From assembly GCA_003477405.1 (NCBI GenBank), contig QUDE01000011.1:1-32845 (forward strand): a stretch of 32,845 nt of DNA, read 5' to 3'. Each line of letters opens with the position of its first letter. Position 1 is the first letter of the stretch. Shown piece by piece: positions 23,231 through 31,611 of the stretch. The translations under genes and the position numbers were made by a program. The stretch comes from Ruminococcaceae bacterium AM07-15 (lineage in GTDB: Bacteria > Bacillota > Clostridia > Oscillospirales > Butyricicoccaceae). Below the pieces are notes generated by a model that was given only the letters and a program-made list of their open reading frames with translations, ran no database searches and was not told the DNA's origin.

Positions 23231-24751
23231 ATGGGATTTTTGGATAACATCATCACCGCAATTTCGCCGGAAAGAGGCTACCGGCGGGAGGCGTGGAGGC
23301 AAGCCCTGGAGGAGCTGCGGGGATATGACGCGGCCAGCCATGGGCGCCTAAATGCCGGGTGGAGGGTTTTCAACGAAAGCGCGGAACTGACAGACCGTTA
23401 CAGCCGGGATGTGATCCGCGCCCGCGCCCGCGACCTGGAACGCAACAGCGACATTGCCCAGTCCGTGATCCACGCATTTCGGCGGAATGTGATCGGGAAA
23501 GGCTATAAACTCCAGCCAAAGACAGAGAGCGAACTGTTAAACGACCAGCTGGAAAAACTGTGGAAGCAATGGTGCCGCAAGGAAAACTGCGACATAACCG
23601 CGTCACAGTCTTTCAATCAGATCATGCGCATGGCTGTGACACGGAAGCAGGTGGACGGAGGGATCCTGTTCATCAAGCGATACACGAGGGGTGGCCTGGT
23701 GCCGTTCAAGCTCCAAATGATCGAGGTGGACGAACTGGACACCACCGCCTCTATCCCAAGGCACAAGGGAAACACCGTGGTTGGCGGGATTGAGTATGAC
23801 CCGGCCCGCCGGGCGGTGGGCTATTTTATCCAGCAGTACGATGTGGAGGGCTGGAAGCTGACCACCCCGGTGTATATCGAGGCCAAGCATGTGATCCCAT
23901 ACTGGACCAAGCACCGCCCCAGCCAGCTGCGTGAGGTTTCGGACCTGTCCCCTACCATTACGCGGGTACGGGACACAAACGAATTTATCACAGCCGTTTC
24001 CGTCAAGGAGCGGATCGCGGCCTGCCTGGCCGTGTTCATTAAGCGGGCAACCCCTACGGGCGGATTTGGACGCGGCGGCGTGGTGTCCGGCGGGGACCGA
24101 GTGACCTATGAGGGCAAGAGCCTAACCCCCGGCATGATCAAGGAAATGAATGTGGGGGACAGTATCGAAACTGTGGAGCCGAAAAGCGCGGGATCGGACG
24201 CCTCCCAATTCCTGAAAATGCAATGGCGCTTGATCGGAGCTGGCCAGGGCATGAGCTACGAGGCCACCAGCCGGGACATGTCGGAAAGCAATTATTCCAG
24301 CGCACGGCAGGGAGCGAATGAGGATGAAGCCACATTCGCGGCAGAGATCGAGCTGCTGACCGAGATCATGAGCGAGATCTACGAAACTTTTGTTATTTCC
24401 TGTTATCTCACCGGGCTGATCAACCCGCCCGGATTTTGGGATAAAAAGGCGGATTACCTGGCGCACAAATGGGTGCAGGCACCGAAAAAATGGATCGACC
24501 CGGCCAAGGAAACCACCGCCACCAAAACCGCCCTGGCAACAGGTCAAAAGACATTCCAGGATGTCGCAGCCGAACAGGGCAAGGACTGGAAAGAGGCCGT
24601 GGACGAAATGGCCGAGGTCCTGAAATATGGCCGTAAAGCCGGCATTGAGATGGGAGGTGTAATTTATGGCCAAGGAGCAGCAGCACAGCAGAACGCCGGA
24701 ACCCAGGGACAAGAGCCAGGGAACCAGGAGCATGGGGGAAATCCTGATTAG
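23231..24751 (+). CDS. Portal protein, lambda GpB-like
   Basis: A 506-residue portal that forms the dodecameric ring at one capsid vertex. Family features: NESAELTDRYSRDVIRARAR, the NSDIAQSVIHAFRRNVIGKG block at about residues 72-92, VDGGILFIKRY, and SYEATSRDMSESNYSSARQG near residues 344-363. The start ATG 23231 follows GGGAGGTG. The C-terminal 28 codons are overlapped by the protease gene and are Gln/Gly-rich. It is full length for the family. Confidence 0.92.
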   Translation: MGFLDNIITAISPERGYRREAWRQALEELRGYDAASHGRLNAGWRVFNESAELTDRYSRDVIRARARDLERNSDIAQSVIHAFRRNVIGKGYKLQPKTESELLNDQLEKLWKQWCRKENCDITASQSFNQIMRMAVTRKQVDGGILFIKRYTRGGLVPFKLQMIEVDELDTTASIPRHKGNTVVGGIEYDPARRAVGYFIQQYDVEGWKLTTPVYIEAKHVIPYWTKHRPSQLREVSDLSPTITRVRDTNEFITAVSVKERIAACLAVFIKRATPTGGFGRGGVVSGGDRVTYEGKSLTPGMIKEMNVGDSIETVEPKSAGSDASQFLKMQWRLIGAGQGMSYEATSRDMSESNYSSARQGANEDEATFAAEIELLTEIMSEIYETFVISCYLTGLINPPGFWDKKADYLAHKWVQAPKKWIDPAKETTATKTALATGQKTFQDVAAEQGKDWKEAVDEMAEVLKYGRKAGIEMGGVIYGQGAAAQQNAGTQGQEPGNQEHGGNPD

Positions 24752-25283
24752 ACAGGAGGAGGGGCAGGACAGCCGCCGGAGAACAGTTAGCTTTTCCAGC
24801 GAAACGCCATACCGCCGCTATTTCGGAATGGAGATCCTGGACCATGCAGAGGGCGCCGTAGACCTGGGGCGCCTGAACACCGTGGGCGTCCTGCTTTTCA
24901 ACCACGATGTGGACAGAGTAGTGGGCCGCGTGATCCGCGCCTGGCTGGAAAACAACCGCGGTATGGCAGAAGTGGAATTTGACACCGACGAGGACGCGGA
25001 AAAGGTTTTCAGCAAGGTGCAGAGCGGGACACTGAAAACCACATCGGTGCGGTACAGAGTGGACAGCTGGGAGGAAGTCCGGGCCGGGGCAACATCGGCG
25101 GACGGACGATTTACAGGCCCGTGCAGTATCGCAAGACGATGGACACCCATGGAGATCTCCATTGTTTCCGTACCGGCAGACCACACCGTGGGCGTGGGTA
25201 GAGCTGATGAAAACACAGGCACGCCGGACCTGTCCGCATACGAGCGGCAGATCCAGGTAAACAAAAACACTTTCAGGAGGTAA
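24666..25283 (+). CDS. Prohead protease, HK97/U35-like
   Basis: A 205-residue serine protease that processes the prohead. The likely catalytic His is H80 in LLFNHDVDRVVGRV and the Ser is S127 in TTSVRYRVD, the spacing usual for this family. ISIVSVPADHTVGVGR in the C-terminal third is also typical. The start ATG 24666 has GGGAGGTG 7 bases before it and lies 86 bases inside the portal gene in another frame, so the two proteins share coding DNA. Confidence 0.85.
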   Translation: MAKEQQHSRTPEPRDKSQGTRSMGEILIRQEEGQDSRRRTVSFSSETPYRRYFGMEILDHAEGAVDLGRLNTVGVLLFNHDVDRVVGRVIRAWLENNRGMAEVEFDTDEDAEKVFSKVQSGTLKTTSVRYRVDSWEEVRAGATSADGRFTGPCSIARRWTPMEISIVSVPADHTVGVGRADENTGTPDLSAYERQIQVNKNTFRR

Positions 25284-25290
25284 GAAAGCA

Positions 25291-26850
25291 ATGAACATTC
25301 AGGAAATGATTGCCCGGCAGCAGGCGATTGTGGACGGCGCCCGGAACGAGGGCCGGGGCCTGACCCGCGAGGAGCAGGCGGAGTTTGACCAGCTCCAGGG
25401 AAAGATTGACGCCGCCCGGAACGCGGGAGGCCAGGACGGCAACCAGGGCGGCGGAGAACACCCTGCGGAGGGCAACCGCGGCGCAGGCGATCCCGGCGGT
25501 GCGGAGGGCGAGGGCAGAAACAATGACGCTACACGCCAGGCGGCGGTGCAGGCAGAACGCCAGCGCAACAGCGACATTGTGGCCCTGTGCCGGCAGGTAG
25601 GCATGGATCCGGCGGAGTACATCCGCGGCGGCCAGACCATGGACCAGGTGCGCCAGGCGGCGGTGGAGTTCATGATCTCCCACGGCGGCCCCGTGGGCAC
25701 CAGGACCGATGACGGCCAGGGCAATGAGTTCCGCAACGCAGCGGTGGACGCCCTGCTGCTGCGTGCCGGCGTCCCTGTGAGCAATCCGGCCAGAGAGGCG
25801 GACAGCCTGCGAGGCATGTCTGTGCGGGACCTTATGATCGAATGCATGGCCCGGAGCGGCGAGGGGTCCACCACCTCCCTGCTGCGCATGGGCAAGAATG
25901 ACCTGTGGGACATGGCGGTGCGCCAGTTCCTTTCCCCCACGGCCTCTTTCCCCGCAATTCTGGATCAGGCCATCCAGAAATCCATTGTACACCAGTACCA
26001 GCTTGTGCCCACCACATTTGACCTGTGGACCAGCAAGGGCAGCCTGCCGGACTTCAAGCCCAGCAAGGCCCATGAATACACCATCGGCGGCGGCCAGTTC
26101 GACAAGGTGACCGAGGGCGGAGAGCTGAAGCACAGCACCCTGGACACCGACATGAACCCCCTGCGCAAGCTGGACACCTACGGGACCCAGTTCACCATGA
26201 CCCGTGAGGCGTTCATCAATGATGACATTGGCTTTTTGTCCGAAATGCCGGGCCAGTACGCCCGCGTGGCAAAGCGGAAGATCAACAAGCAGGTGTATGA
26301 GGTCATCGTGAAGAACCCCGCCGTATATGACGGCGTGACCCTGTTTGAAGCTGACGCGCACAAGAACCTGATCGCCACCGGCACCGCCCCCACCATTGAG
26401 AGCGTCCAGAAAATGATGATGAAGCTGCTGCGCCAGACGGATCCTTTTGGGGAAAGCATTATGGTACAGCCCAAGTACATCCTGGTGCCTGTGGGGTACG
26501 GTTTCCTTATGTCCCAGCTGCTTGAAACCTCCCAGGTGGATGTGGAGGGCATTGGCAGCCACACCGCAAACGCCCTTTACAAGTACCGGACCCAGCTCCA
26601 GGTGGTGGAGGAGGGCGCAATCAACGCCCTGGCCGGATCCAGCGAGGTGCCCTGGTATATCGTGGGCGACAAGACCACAGCCAAGAGCGTGCAGGTGGAC
26701 TACCTGAACGGAGTGGAAACCCCCAGTTTCCGCCGGAGCGAAAAGGCCGGTTACCTGGGCTTTGTGTGGGACATTTGGCTGGACTGGGGTATCACCGTCA
26801 TGGACTACCGCGGCATTGTCCGCAATAACGGCGTAGCCATTACCGAGTAA
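25291..26850 (+). CDS. Major capsid protein with N-terminal scaffold domain
   Basis: A 519-residue capsid protein preceded by AGGAGG. Residues 1-45 form a coiled coil like the HK97 delta/scaffold region, and residues 46-80 are a Gly/Asn-rich linker. The remainder is the shell domain, with WTSKGSLPDFKPSKAHEYTIG, EGGELKHSTLDTDM, YGTQFTMTREAFINDD and KNPAVYDGVTLF. The delta region is probably removed by the upstream protease. This block is seen in capsid proteins of Mu-gpT-like and related Clostridia phages. Confidence 0.9.
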   Translation: MNIQEMIARQQAIVDGARNEGRGLTREEQAEFDQLQGKIDAARNAGGQDGNQGGGEHPAEGNRGAGDPGGAEGEGRNNDATRQAAVQAERQRNSDIVALCRQVGMDPAEYIRGGQTMDQVRQAAVEFMISHGGPVGTRTDDGQGNEFRNAAVDALLLRAGVPVSNPAREADSLRGMSVRDLMIECMARSGEGSTTSLLRMGKNDLWDMAVRQFLSPTASFPAILDQAIQKSIVHQYQLVPTTFDLWTSKGSLPDFKPSKAHEYTIGGGQFDKVTEGGELKHSTLDTDMNPLRKLDTYGTQFTMTREAFINDDIGFLSEMPGQYARVAKRKINKQVYEVIVKNPAVYDGVTLFEADAHKNLIATGTAPTIESVQKMMMKLLRQTDPFGESIMVQPKYILVPVGYGFLMSQLLETSQVDVEGIGSHTANALYKYRTQLQVVEEGAINALAGSSEVPWYIVGDKTTAKSVQVDYLNGVETPSFRRSEKAGYLGFVWDIWLDWGITVMDYRGIVRNNGVAITE

Positions 26851-26864
26851 GGAGGTACAGAGCA

Positions 26865-27302
26865 ATGAACGCAAGATACTGGCAGAGAGGCGAAACCCTG
26901 GACTACACCGCCGAGGACGCCGTGGCCAACGGCCAGGTGGTGAGCCTGGGGAACCGGATCGGCGTGGCCGGGAATGACATTGCGGAGGGCGCAACCGGCG
27001 CCCTGCATGTCACCGGCGTGTACATCATGGACAAGAAAGCCTCCGAGAAGATCACCATGGGCGCCCCGGTGTACTATGACACCGCGGAGGACGAAATCAC
27101 CGCCACCGAAAAGGGAAATATCCCCGCCGGCTATGCAGCCGCAACGGCGGAGGCCAGCGACGCCACCGTGCTGGTGAACATTGGGGACCCGGACGGCGCA
27201 CCAGCAGTCCACAACAGTCTGGCCATGAAAGGCGAGGACGGAAAGGTGTACGACATTACCGTGGCCACCGGCGGAACGCTGAAAGCCACCGAGCGGGCAT
27301 AA
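26865..27302 (+). CDS. DUF2190 capsid decoration protein
   Basis: A 145-residue beta-rich protein directly after the capsid gene. The pattern GETLDYTAEDAVANGQVVSLG and GVYIMDKKASEKITMGAPVYYD is that of DUF2190, a trimeric capsid cement protein. The C-terminal 35 residues (SLAMKGEDGKVYDITVATGG) form an extra beta unit. It has AAGGAGGT upstream. Confidence 0.85.
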   Translation: MNARYWQRGETLDYTAEDAVANGQVVSLGNRIGVAGNDIAEGATGALHVTGVYIMDKKASEKITMGAPVYYDTAEDEITATEKGNIPAGYAAATAEASDATVLVNIGDPDGAPAVHNSLAMKGEDGKVYDITVATGGTLKATERA

Positions 27303-27316
27303 GGAGGGCGTAAGGC

Positions 27317-27748
27317 ATGAAAAAGCTGATCGCCAAGCGCCCCGTGCTGTACCTGGGGCGGATGTATGACGCGGGCGACACCCTCCCAGCCAATGACCAG
27401 AAGATGGTCACCGCATGGCTGAACGCCAAGAGCGCGGAATGGGGCGGACAGGAGGCACAGGAAAGCCGCCAGGAGGCCCAGGAGAGCGCCGAACAGGCGG
27501 ACGGGTCCCAGGGCAGCCAGGAGCAGAACGAGGGCCAGGAGGCCGAGGAAAACGGCCAGGAGGCGGAAATGGTGGAGGGCCACCTGGACGCTGAACAGCT
27601 GGCCACCATGAAAAAGGCCGAACTGGAGCAGCTGGCCGCAGACCTGGGCGTGGACATTTCCAACGCCAAGAACAACAGGGAGCGGGCGGAGCTGATCGCG
27701 GCGGTCCCCGTACAGGCCCCCGCCAAAGAAGCAGGGAGCGCCCAGTGA
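27317..27748 (+). CDS. Head-tail region protein with Gln/Glu-rich linker and HeH-like end
   Basis: A 143-residue acidic protein. The N-terminus (KKLIAKRPVLYLGRMYDAGDTLP) is a short conserved phage module. Residues about 50-88 are a low-complexity Gln/Glu linker built from repeats like QEAQES and GQEAE. The end (LATMKKAELEQLAADLGVD) resembles an HeH/SAP-type helix-extension-helix. In other phages such proteins sit at the same place between decoration and connector genes. Function unknown. Confidence 0.7.
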   Translation: MKKLIAKRPVLYLGRMYDAGDTLPANDQKMVTAWLNAKSAEWGGQEAQESRQEAQESAEQADGSQGSQEQNEGQEAEENGQEAEMVEGHLDAEQLATMKKAELEQLAADLGVDISNAKNNRERAELIAAVPVQAPAKEAGSAQ

Positions 27749-28083
27749 TGGGCGCCCCTGGCTTCAAGGATCTGGTGGCGGCTGATATTTCCACCGTGTT
27801 TCTAAACGGCCAGGAGTTCGCGGACACCCACACCATAGACGGCAGACCCATGACCGTGGTGGTGGATGAAAACGAACTGCTGGAGCGGGACAAGTCAAAA
27901 ATGGGGATCCAGGTGGATGGGACCTACAAAGCCCGCCGGCTGATCTATGTGGCAAAGGAGGAATATGGACCGCGGCCCGCCCATGGGAAACAGATCAATT
28001 TTGACGGGCGCCTGTTCCGGGTGGCCGACTGCACCGAGGAGGCCGGTATGCTGGCCATTACGCTGGAGGCGGTGAGATCGTGA
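27748..28083 (+). CDS. Head-tail joining (stopper-like) protein
   Basis: A 111-residue protein at the usual position of a head-tail connector. FLNGQEFADTHTIDGRPMTVVVD and a beta-rich end (INFDGRLFRVADCTEEAGMLAITLEAV) resemble gpFII/stopper-type proteins. ATG 27748 overlaps the previous stop (TGATG). The call rests mainly on order and the short strand pattern. Confidence 0.65.
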   Translation: MGAPGFKDLVAADISTVFLNGQEFADTHTIDGRPMTVVVDENELLERDKSKMGIQVDGTYKARRLIYVAKEEYGPRPAHGKQINFDGRLFRVADCTEEAGMLAITLEAVRS

Positions 28084-28685
28084 GCGAAAACGGCGCTATG
28101 CTGGAAATTAACACCCAAGCGGAGATCGAAAAGATCATACGCCAGCTGGACACCCTGCCCAACCGGATGAAAGCCCCCGATGTGCTGGCCAGCGCACTGA
28201 ACGCAACGGCCAACGAAATGAAGCGGAAGATCGGCCAGAGGACCAGAAAACGCTATGCCATCAATGACAAGAAGATCCTGACCGACAAGAAGCGGGGCGG
28301 CATGTATCTGGAGAGAGCCAAGGGGTCCGCCACATCCGCCACGCTGATCTCCAGGGGCGGCATGGTGGAGGCCATGGCATACATGACCAGGAAGAACACC
28401 GAAACCACGGCGGCCATGCTGAAAGTGCTGAATGAAAGCGCCATGACGGCGCTGGAGGTGGACGGGCGAAAAGCCTTTGAAACCACTTTTAAGAGCGGAC
28501 ACACGGCCATTGTGCAGCGCGTAGGCCGCGCAAGACTGCCGGTAAAGTCCCTTATGGCCCCGGCGGTGCCCATGGCATACGGCAAGACCTACGAGGAAAC
28601 CACACAGGACTATTACACCATCCTGCAAAAGCACATCCAGCGGGAGGTGGAGCGGGTCCTGGACGGTTTCGGGAGAGCGGCATAA
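28080..28685 (+). CDS. Tail completion / minor tail protein Z-like
   Basis: A 201-residue protein with a GTG start at 28080 overlapping the previous stop; ATG 28098 is an alternative. IIRQLDTLPNRMKAPDVLASALNATANEMKR and the C-terminal GKTYEETTQDYYTILQKHIQREVERVL are typical of the lambda gpZ-like group, which finishes the tail end that joins the head. It is the last late gene before the reversed gene. Confidence 0.75.
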   Translation: MSENGAMLEINTQAEIEKIIRQLDTLPNRMKAPDVLASALNATANEMKRKIGQRTRKRYAINDKKILTDKKRGGMYLERAKGSATSATLISRGGMVEAMAYMTRKNTETTAAMLKVLNESAMTALEVDGRKAFETTFKSGHTAIVQRVGRARLPVKSLMAPAVPMAYGKTYEETTQDYYTILQKHIQREVERVLDGFGRAA

Positions 28686-28689
28686 AAAA

Positions 28690-28710
28690 GCGGCCCCGCA
28701 GAGGGGCCGC
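28690..28710 (-). terminator. Terminator of the reversed moron gene
   Basis: GCGGCCCC and GGGGCCGC form a perfect 8-bp stem with loop GCAGA. On the minus strand it is followed by TTTTTTATG, so it ends leftward transcription from the reversed gene. In the plus direction no T run follows, so the late operon can read through. Confidence 0.8.
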
Positions 28711-28715
28711 AAAAG

Positions 28716-29276
28716 TCAGCAATTATAAAAATCGTCGCTGGTGTAGCCCATTTGCAGGGCAAGGAAATAAATGTGCTTGCACGGTTTACTGCGTTTATCA
28801 AAATCAGGGCAAGAGCAATAGTCCAGTGTGGTGGTGTATTCCGTTCCGGTGGAACCGCTAACCTTTGCTGTACCGCTGTCCACATCATAGCTGATCAGCC
28901 CCAAACACTCATGGGACGCTTTTTCAAAACGGTCAGACTGGGCCGCCCCACGGTGTACTTTTTCGTTCCATTCCCCAAATGAGTGCCCAATGGGGCAATG
29001 CCGACTATGGATAGAAACAAGTTCGTTTTTTTTACGCGGGAAAATCAGGAAATACGAAACCGTTTCACGGATCGTTTTACTCCCCTCTCTCCCCTCTATC
29101 GTGCGCAGTTCGCTTGTATTGCTTACGGGATGTTTCTTTTTCCACTGGCTATATGCAACCAGGGCAGCGGCGAGTAAGACACCGCCTCCAAATGACTGCA
29201 CCTCCCCGGTAAACAGGCACCCAAGCGCGAGAACGAGAACGACACCAGCGGCAATATACAGCCCTTTCCCTTTCAT
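28716..29276 (-). CDS. Membrane protein with SWIM zinc finger, phage moron
   Basis: A 186-residue protein on the strand opposite to all other phage genes. Residues 5-22 and about 29-45 are two hydrophobic helices (GLYIAAGVVLVLALGCLF; GGGVLLAAALVAYSQW). A soluble part follows that ends in a SWIM zinc finger: C154-x-C156, then C166-x-H168 (CSCPDFDKRSKPCKH). SWIM fingers bind DNA or proteins. A membrane-anchored one is uncommon, and I know no function for it. ATG 29276 is chosen because GGGTGG precedes it; the upstream in-frame ATGs lack such a site, and one (29417) lies upstream of the promoter. It has its own consensus promoter and terminator, so it can be expressed in the lysogen independently of the late genes. 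Confidence 0.8.
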   Translation of the reverse strand: MKGKGLYIAAGVVLVLALGCLFTGEVQSFGGGVLLAAALVAYSQWKKKHPVSNTSELRTIEGREGSKTIRETVSYFLIFPRKKNELVSIHSRHCPIGHSFGEWNEKVHRGAAQSDRFEKASHECLGLISYDVDSGTAKVSGSTGTEYTTTLDYCSCPDFDKRSKPCKHIYFLALQMGYTSDDFYNC

Positions 29277-29345
29277 TTTACCACCCTTTCCATGCTCTTT
29301 TATGCTGATTATTACCATACTTTTCTGAACATTAACACAACCGTA

Positions 29346-29374
29346 ATTATAGGGAAGAAACGGTAAAAAGTCAA
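29346..29374 (-). promoter_or_regulatory. Consensus promoter of the moron gene
   Basis: On the minus strand TTGACT and TATAAT are 17 bases apart, a near-perfect vegetative promoter 70 bases before the moron start. Its -35 box overlaps the ribosome site of the plus-strand tail gene that begins at 29389, so the two directions interfere at this point. Confidence 0.85.
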
Positions 29375-29388
29375 GGAGGCGCAAGCAT

Positions 29389-29868
29389 GTGACCCAAGAA
29401 TTTTTGCAGGACGCCATGGTGGCGGACCTAAAGGCGCTTTTTGCCCATGAGAGGCTGAAAAACTCCCTGGGCGTCGAGCGGGAGATCCAGATCTACCCAC
29501 AGGATGTGCCGATCCGGGAAAGCGACGATGAAGCCATGGACAGGGAGGCGCCGCCGGAGCCTTATGTGGTGGTGCGCCTCCGGGGAGGAAAGACCGAAAG
29601 CGACGATGACCCGCAGATCATTGACGCGGTGCTGGTGACCTGTGTCTACGACCCCGATCCGGGGCGCCAAGGCTACCGGGACGCCCTGCACATCATCAAC
29701 AAAATTTATCATCACTATTCCGCCTGCGCCGTGATCGGCAACCGATGGGAAGTCCTTTACCCTATGGAGTGGACCACCCAGGAGGAGGACACACACCCGT
29801 ACTATTTCACGGCCATGTCCCTGCGGATCCAGGCGCCGGCGGTCCACAAGGAGGTGCCAGAAGCATGA
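29389..29868 (+). CDS. Tail-region protein (tail terminator/completion-like)
   Basis: A 159-residue protein with a GTG start at 29389 after AAGGAGGCG. A segment of strands and helices such as PYVVVRLRGGKTESDDDPQIIDAVLVTCVYD, in two parts, followed by DALHIINKIYHHYS, resembles the Gp37/tail-terminator group placed before the sheath gene. The final VHKEVPEA is coupled to the next gene through an ATGA overlap. Confidence 0.65.
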   Translation: MTQEFLQDAMVADLKALFAHERLKNSLGVEREIQIYPQDVPIRESDDEAMDREAPPEPYVVVRLRGGKTESDDDPQIIDAVLVTCVYDPDPGRQGYRDALHIINKIYHHYSACAVIGNRWEVLYPMEWTTQEEDTHPYYFTAMSLRIQAPAVHKEVPEA

Positions 29869-30125
29869 CAGCAAAGAAACAGACCAAACCGGCGGCGGAG
29901 GCCGGCACGCTGGTGTACTGCGGCCCAACGATCCCCGGAGTGGCCAAGCAATTCACATCCTACCGGGGAGGCATACCGGAGGCCCTGGCGGCGGCGCAAA
30001 AGAAAACCCCGGTGCTGGGCGGCCTAACCGTACCGCTGGACCAGCTGCCGGAGGCCATGCGCCAGCTGCGGGAGAAAACCGGACCCATTTATGCCCTGTA
30101 CCGAAAGGCACAGAAACGAAACTAA
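29865..30125 (+). CDS. Small conserved protein upstream of the tail sheath
   Basis: An 86-residue basic protein starting in ATGA. YCGPTIPGVAKQFTSYRGGIPEALAAA is a block commonly found in the short protein preceding the sheath in Firmicutes myophages. Function unknown; probably tail assembly. Confidence 0.65.
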   Translation: MTAKKQTKPAAEAGTLVYCGPTIPGVAKQFTSYRGGIPEALAAAQKKTPVLGGLTVPLDQLPEAMRQLREKTGPIYALYRKAQKRN

Positions 30126-30141
30126 CAGGAGGTAAAGCAAC

Positions 30142-31608
30142 ATGGCAACCTATCAGCATGGCGTGTACAACCAGGAGCAGGCCACGAGCCTGACCACGCC
30201 GATCCGAAGCAGCGCCGCCCTCCAGGTGATTTTCGGCACGGCACCCGTTCACCTGGCGGACGATCCGACCAAAGCGGCCAACACCCCGAAACTGTGTTAC
30301 AGCTTTGCGGAGTGCCAGGCCGCTGTGGGCTATTCCGACGATTTCAAAAACTTCACACTTTGCCAGAGCATTGACGCCAATTTCCGGGTGTTCAATAACG
30401 CCCCCATTATTCTGGTGAATGTGCTGGATCCCGGCAATTCCAAGCACACCAAGAACAACGAGGAGGAGGACTGCGCGGTGGCCAACGGGCAGGCGGTCTA
30501 TACCAAGCCCTATGTGCTGCTGGACACCCTGGTGGTGAAGAAAGACACCACCCCGCTGGTGGCAGAAACGGACTACACGGCGGCCCACGACGATGACGGG
30601 AATGTGGTGATCACACTGATCTCCGAAACAGCAAAGGAGGCGGAAAGCCTGTCTGTTTCCTCCACCAGCCTGAACCCCACAGGCGTGACCAAGGAGGATG
30701 TGGTGGGCGGCGTGGACACCGAAACCGGCAAGGAAACGGGCCTGGAGCTGGTGCGCCAGATCTATCCCAAGCTGGGCCTGGTGCCCGGCCTGCTGCTGGC
30801 CCCCGGCTGGTCCCACGATCCCGTGGTGGCGGCGGCACTCCAGGCCAAGACCGGCAAGATCAACGGCAATTTCGACTGCAACACCTATCTGGACATTGCG
30901 GCAGACAGCACGGGCGCCACGGTGTACACAGCTGTAAAGACTGCCAAGGAAAAGCTGGGCGCAAGCTCCAGCCACGCGGCGGTATTCTGGCCCAAGGGGG
31001 CGGTGGGCGAAAAGATCTATTGCCTGTCTGCCATGGCGGCGGCGGAAACGGCGGCAACCGACGCAGCCAACGGGGATGTGCCCCATGAAAGCCCCTCCAA
31101 TAAGGACCTGAAAATCACCGCCACTGTGCTGGATGACGGCACCGAGGTGGCGCTGGACCAGGAGCAGGCCAACCTCCTGAACGGCCAGGGCGTGATCACG
31201 GCCATCAATGCCAACGGTTTCAAACTGTGGGGCAACAACACGGCAGCCTATCCCTCCACCACGGATCCGAAAGACCGCTGGCTGGCGGTGCGGCGGTTTT
31301 TTGACTGGGATGGAAACAACTTCATCCCGACCTACTTCCAGAAAGTAGACAAGCCGGGAAATAAGAGGTTGATCCAGTCCATCGTGGACAGCCAGAACAT
31401 TATTGGCAACGGGTATGTGGCCCGCGACTACTGCGCCGGGTATCGGCTGGAGTTCAAGGAGGATGAAAACCCGATCACCGACCTGCTGGACGGGAAGCTG
31501 ACCACCCACACCTATCTGGCGCCATACATCCCCGCGGAGAAGATCGTGAACATCCGCGAGTACGACACCGCGGCCCTGGAGGCCGCGCTGACCGGAGGAG
31601 GCGAGTAA
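30142..31608 (+). CDS. Contractile tail sheath protein
   Basis: A 488-residue sheath protein that marks this as a myovirus. It starts TYQHGVYNQEQATSL with the early IRSSAALQVIFGTAPVH block. The middle has LGLVPGLLLAPGWSHDP, and the C-terminus has RRFFDWDGNNFIPTYF and GYRLEFKEDENP, all as in Firmicutes and P2-like sheaths. It has ACAGGAGGT upstream. The next gene encodes the tube. Confidence 0.93.
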   Translation: MATYQHGVYNQEQATSLTTPIRSSAALQVIFGTAPVHLADDPTKAANTPKLCYSFAECQAAVGYSDDFKNFTLCQSIDANFRVFNNAPIILVNVLDPGNSKHTKNNEEEDCAVANGQAVYTKPYVLLDTLVVKKDTTPLVAETDYTAAHDDDGNVVITLISETAKEAESLSVSSTSLNPTGVTKEDVVGGVDTETGKETGLELVRQIYPKLGLVPGLLLAPGWSHDPVVAAALQAKTGKINGNFDCNTYLDIAADSTGATVYTAVKTAKEKLGASSSHAAVFWPKGAVGEKIYCLSAMAAAETAATDAANGDVPHESPSNKDLKITATVLDDGTEVALDQEQANLLNGQGVITAINANGFKLWGNNTAAYPSTTDPKDRWLAVRRFFDWDGNNFIPTYFQKVDKPGNKRLIQSIVDSQNIIGNGYVARDYCAGYRLEFKEDENPITDLLDGKLTTHTYLAPYIPAEKIVNIREYDTAALEAALTGGGE

Positions 31609-31611
31609 CCC

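Noticed and set aside
25273..26994. Minus-strand open frame of 573 codons
   Set aside because: It is antisense to the major capsid gene in GC-rich DNA, has no ribosome site, and gives a His/Gly-rich sequence without family features.
27440..27590. Repeat array as a CRISPR-like element
   Set aside because: Repeats are short, imperfect and in frame with a coding sequence; they encode a Gln/Glu linker.
29953..31509. Minus-strand open frame of 518 codons
   Set aside because: It is antisense to the tail sheath gene; codon bias explains the missing stops.
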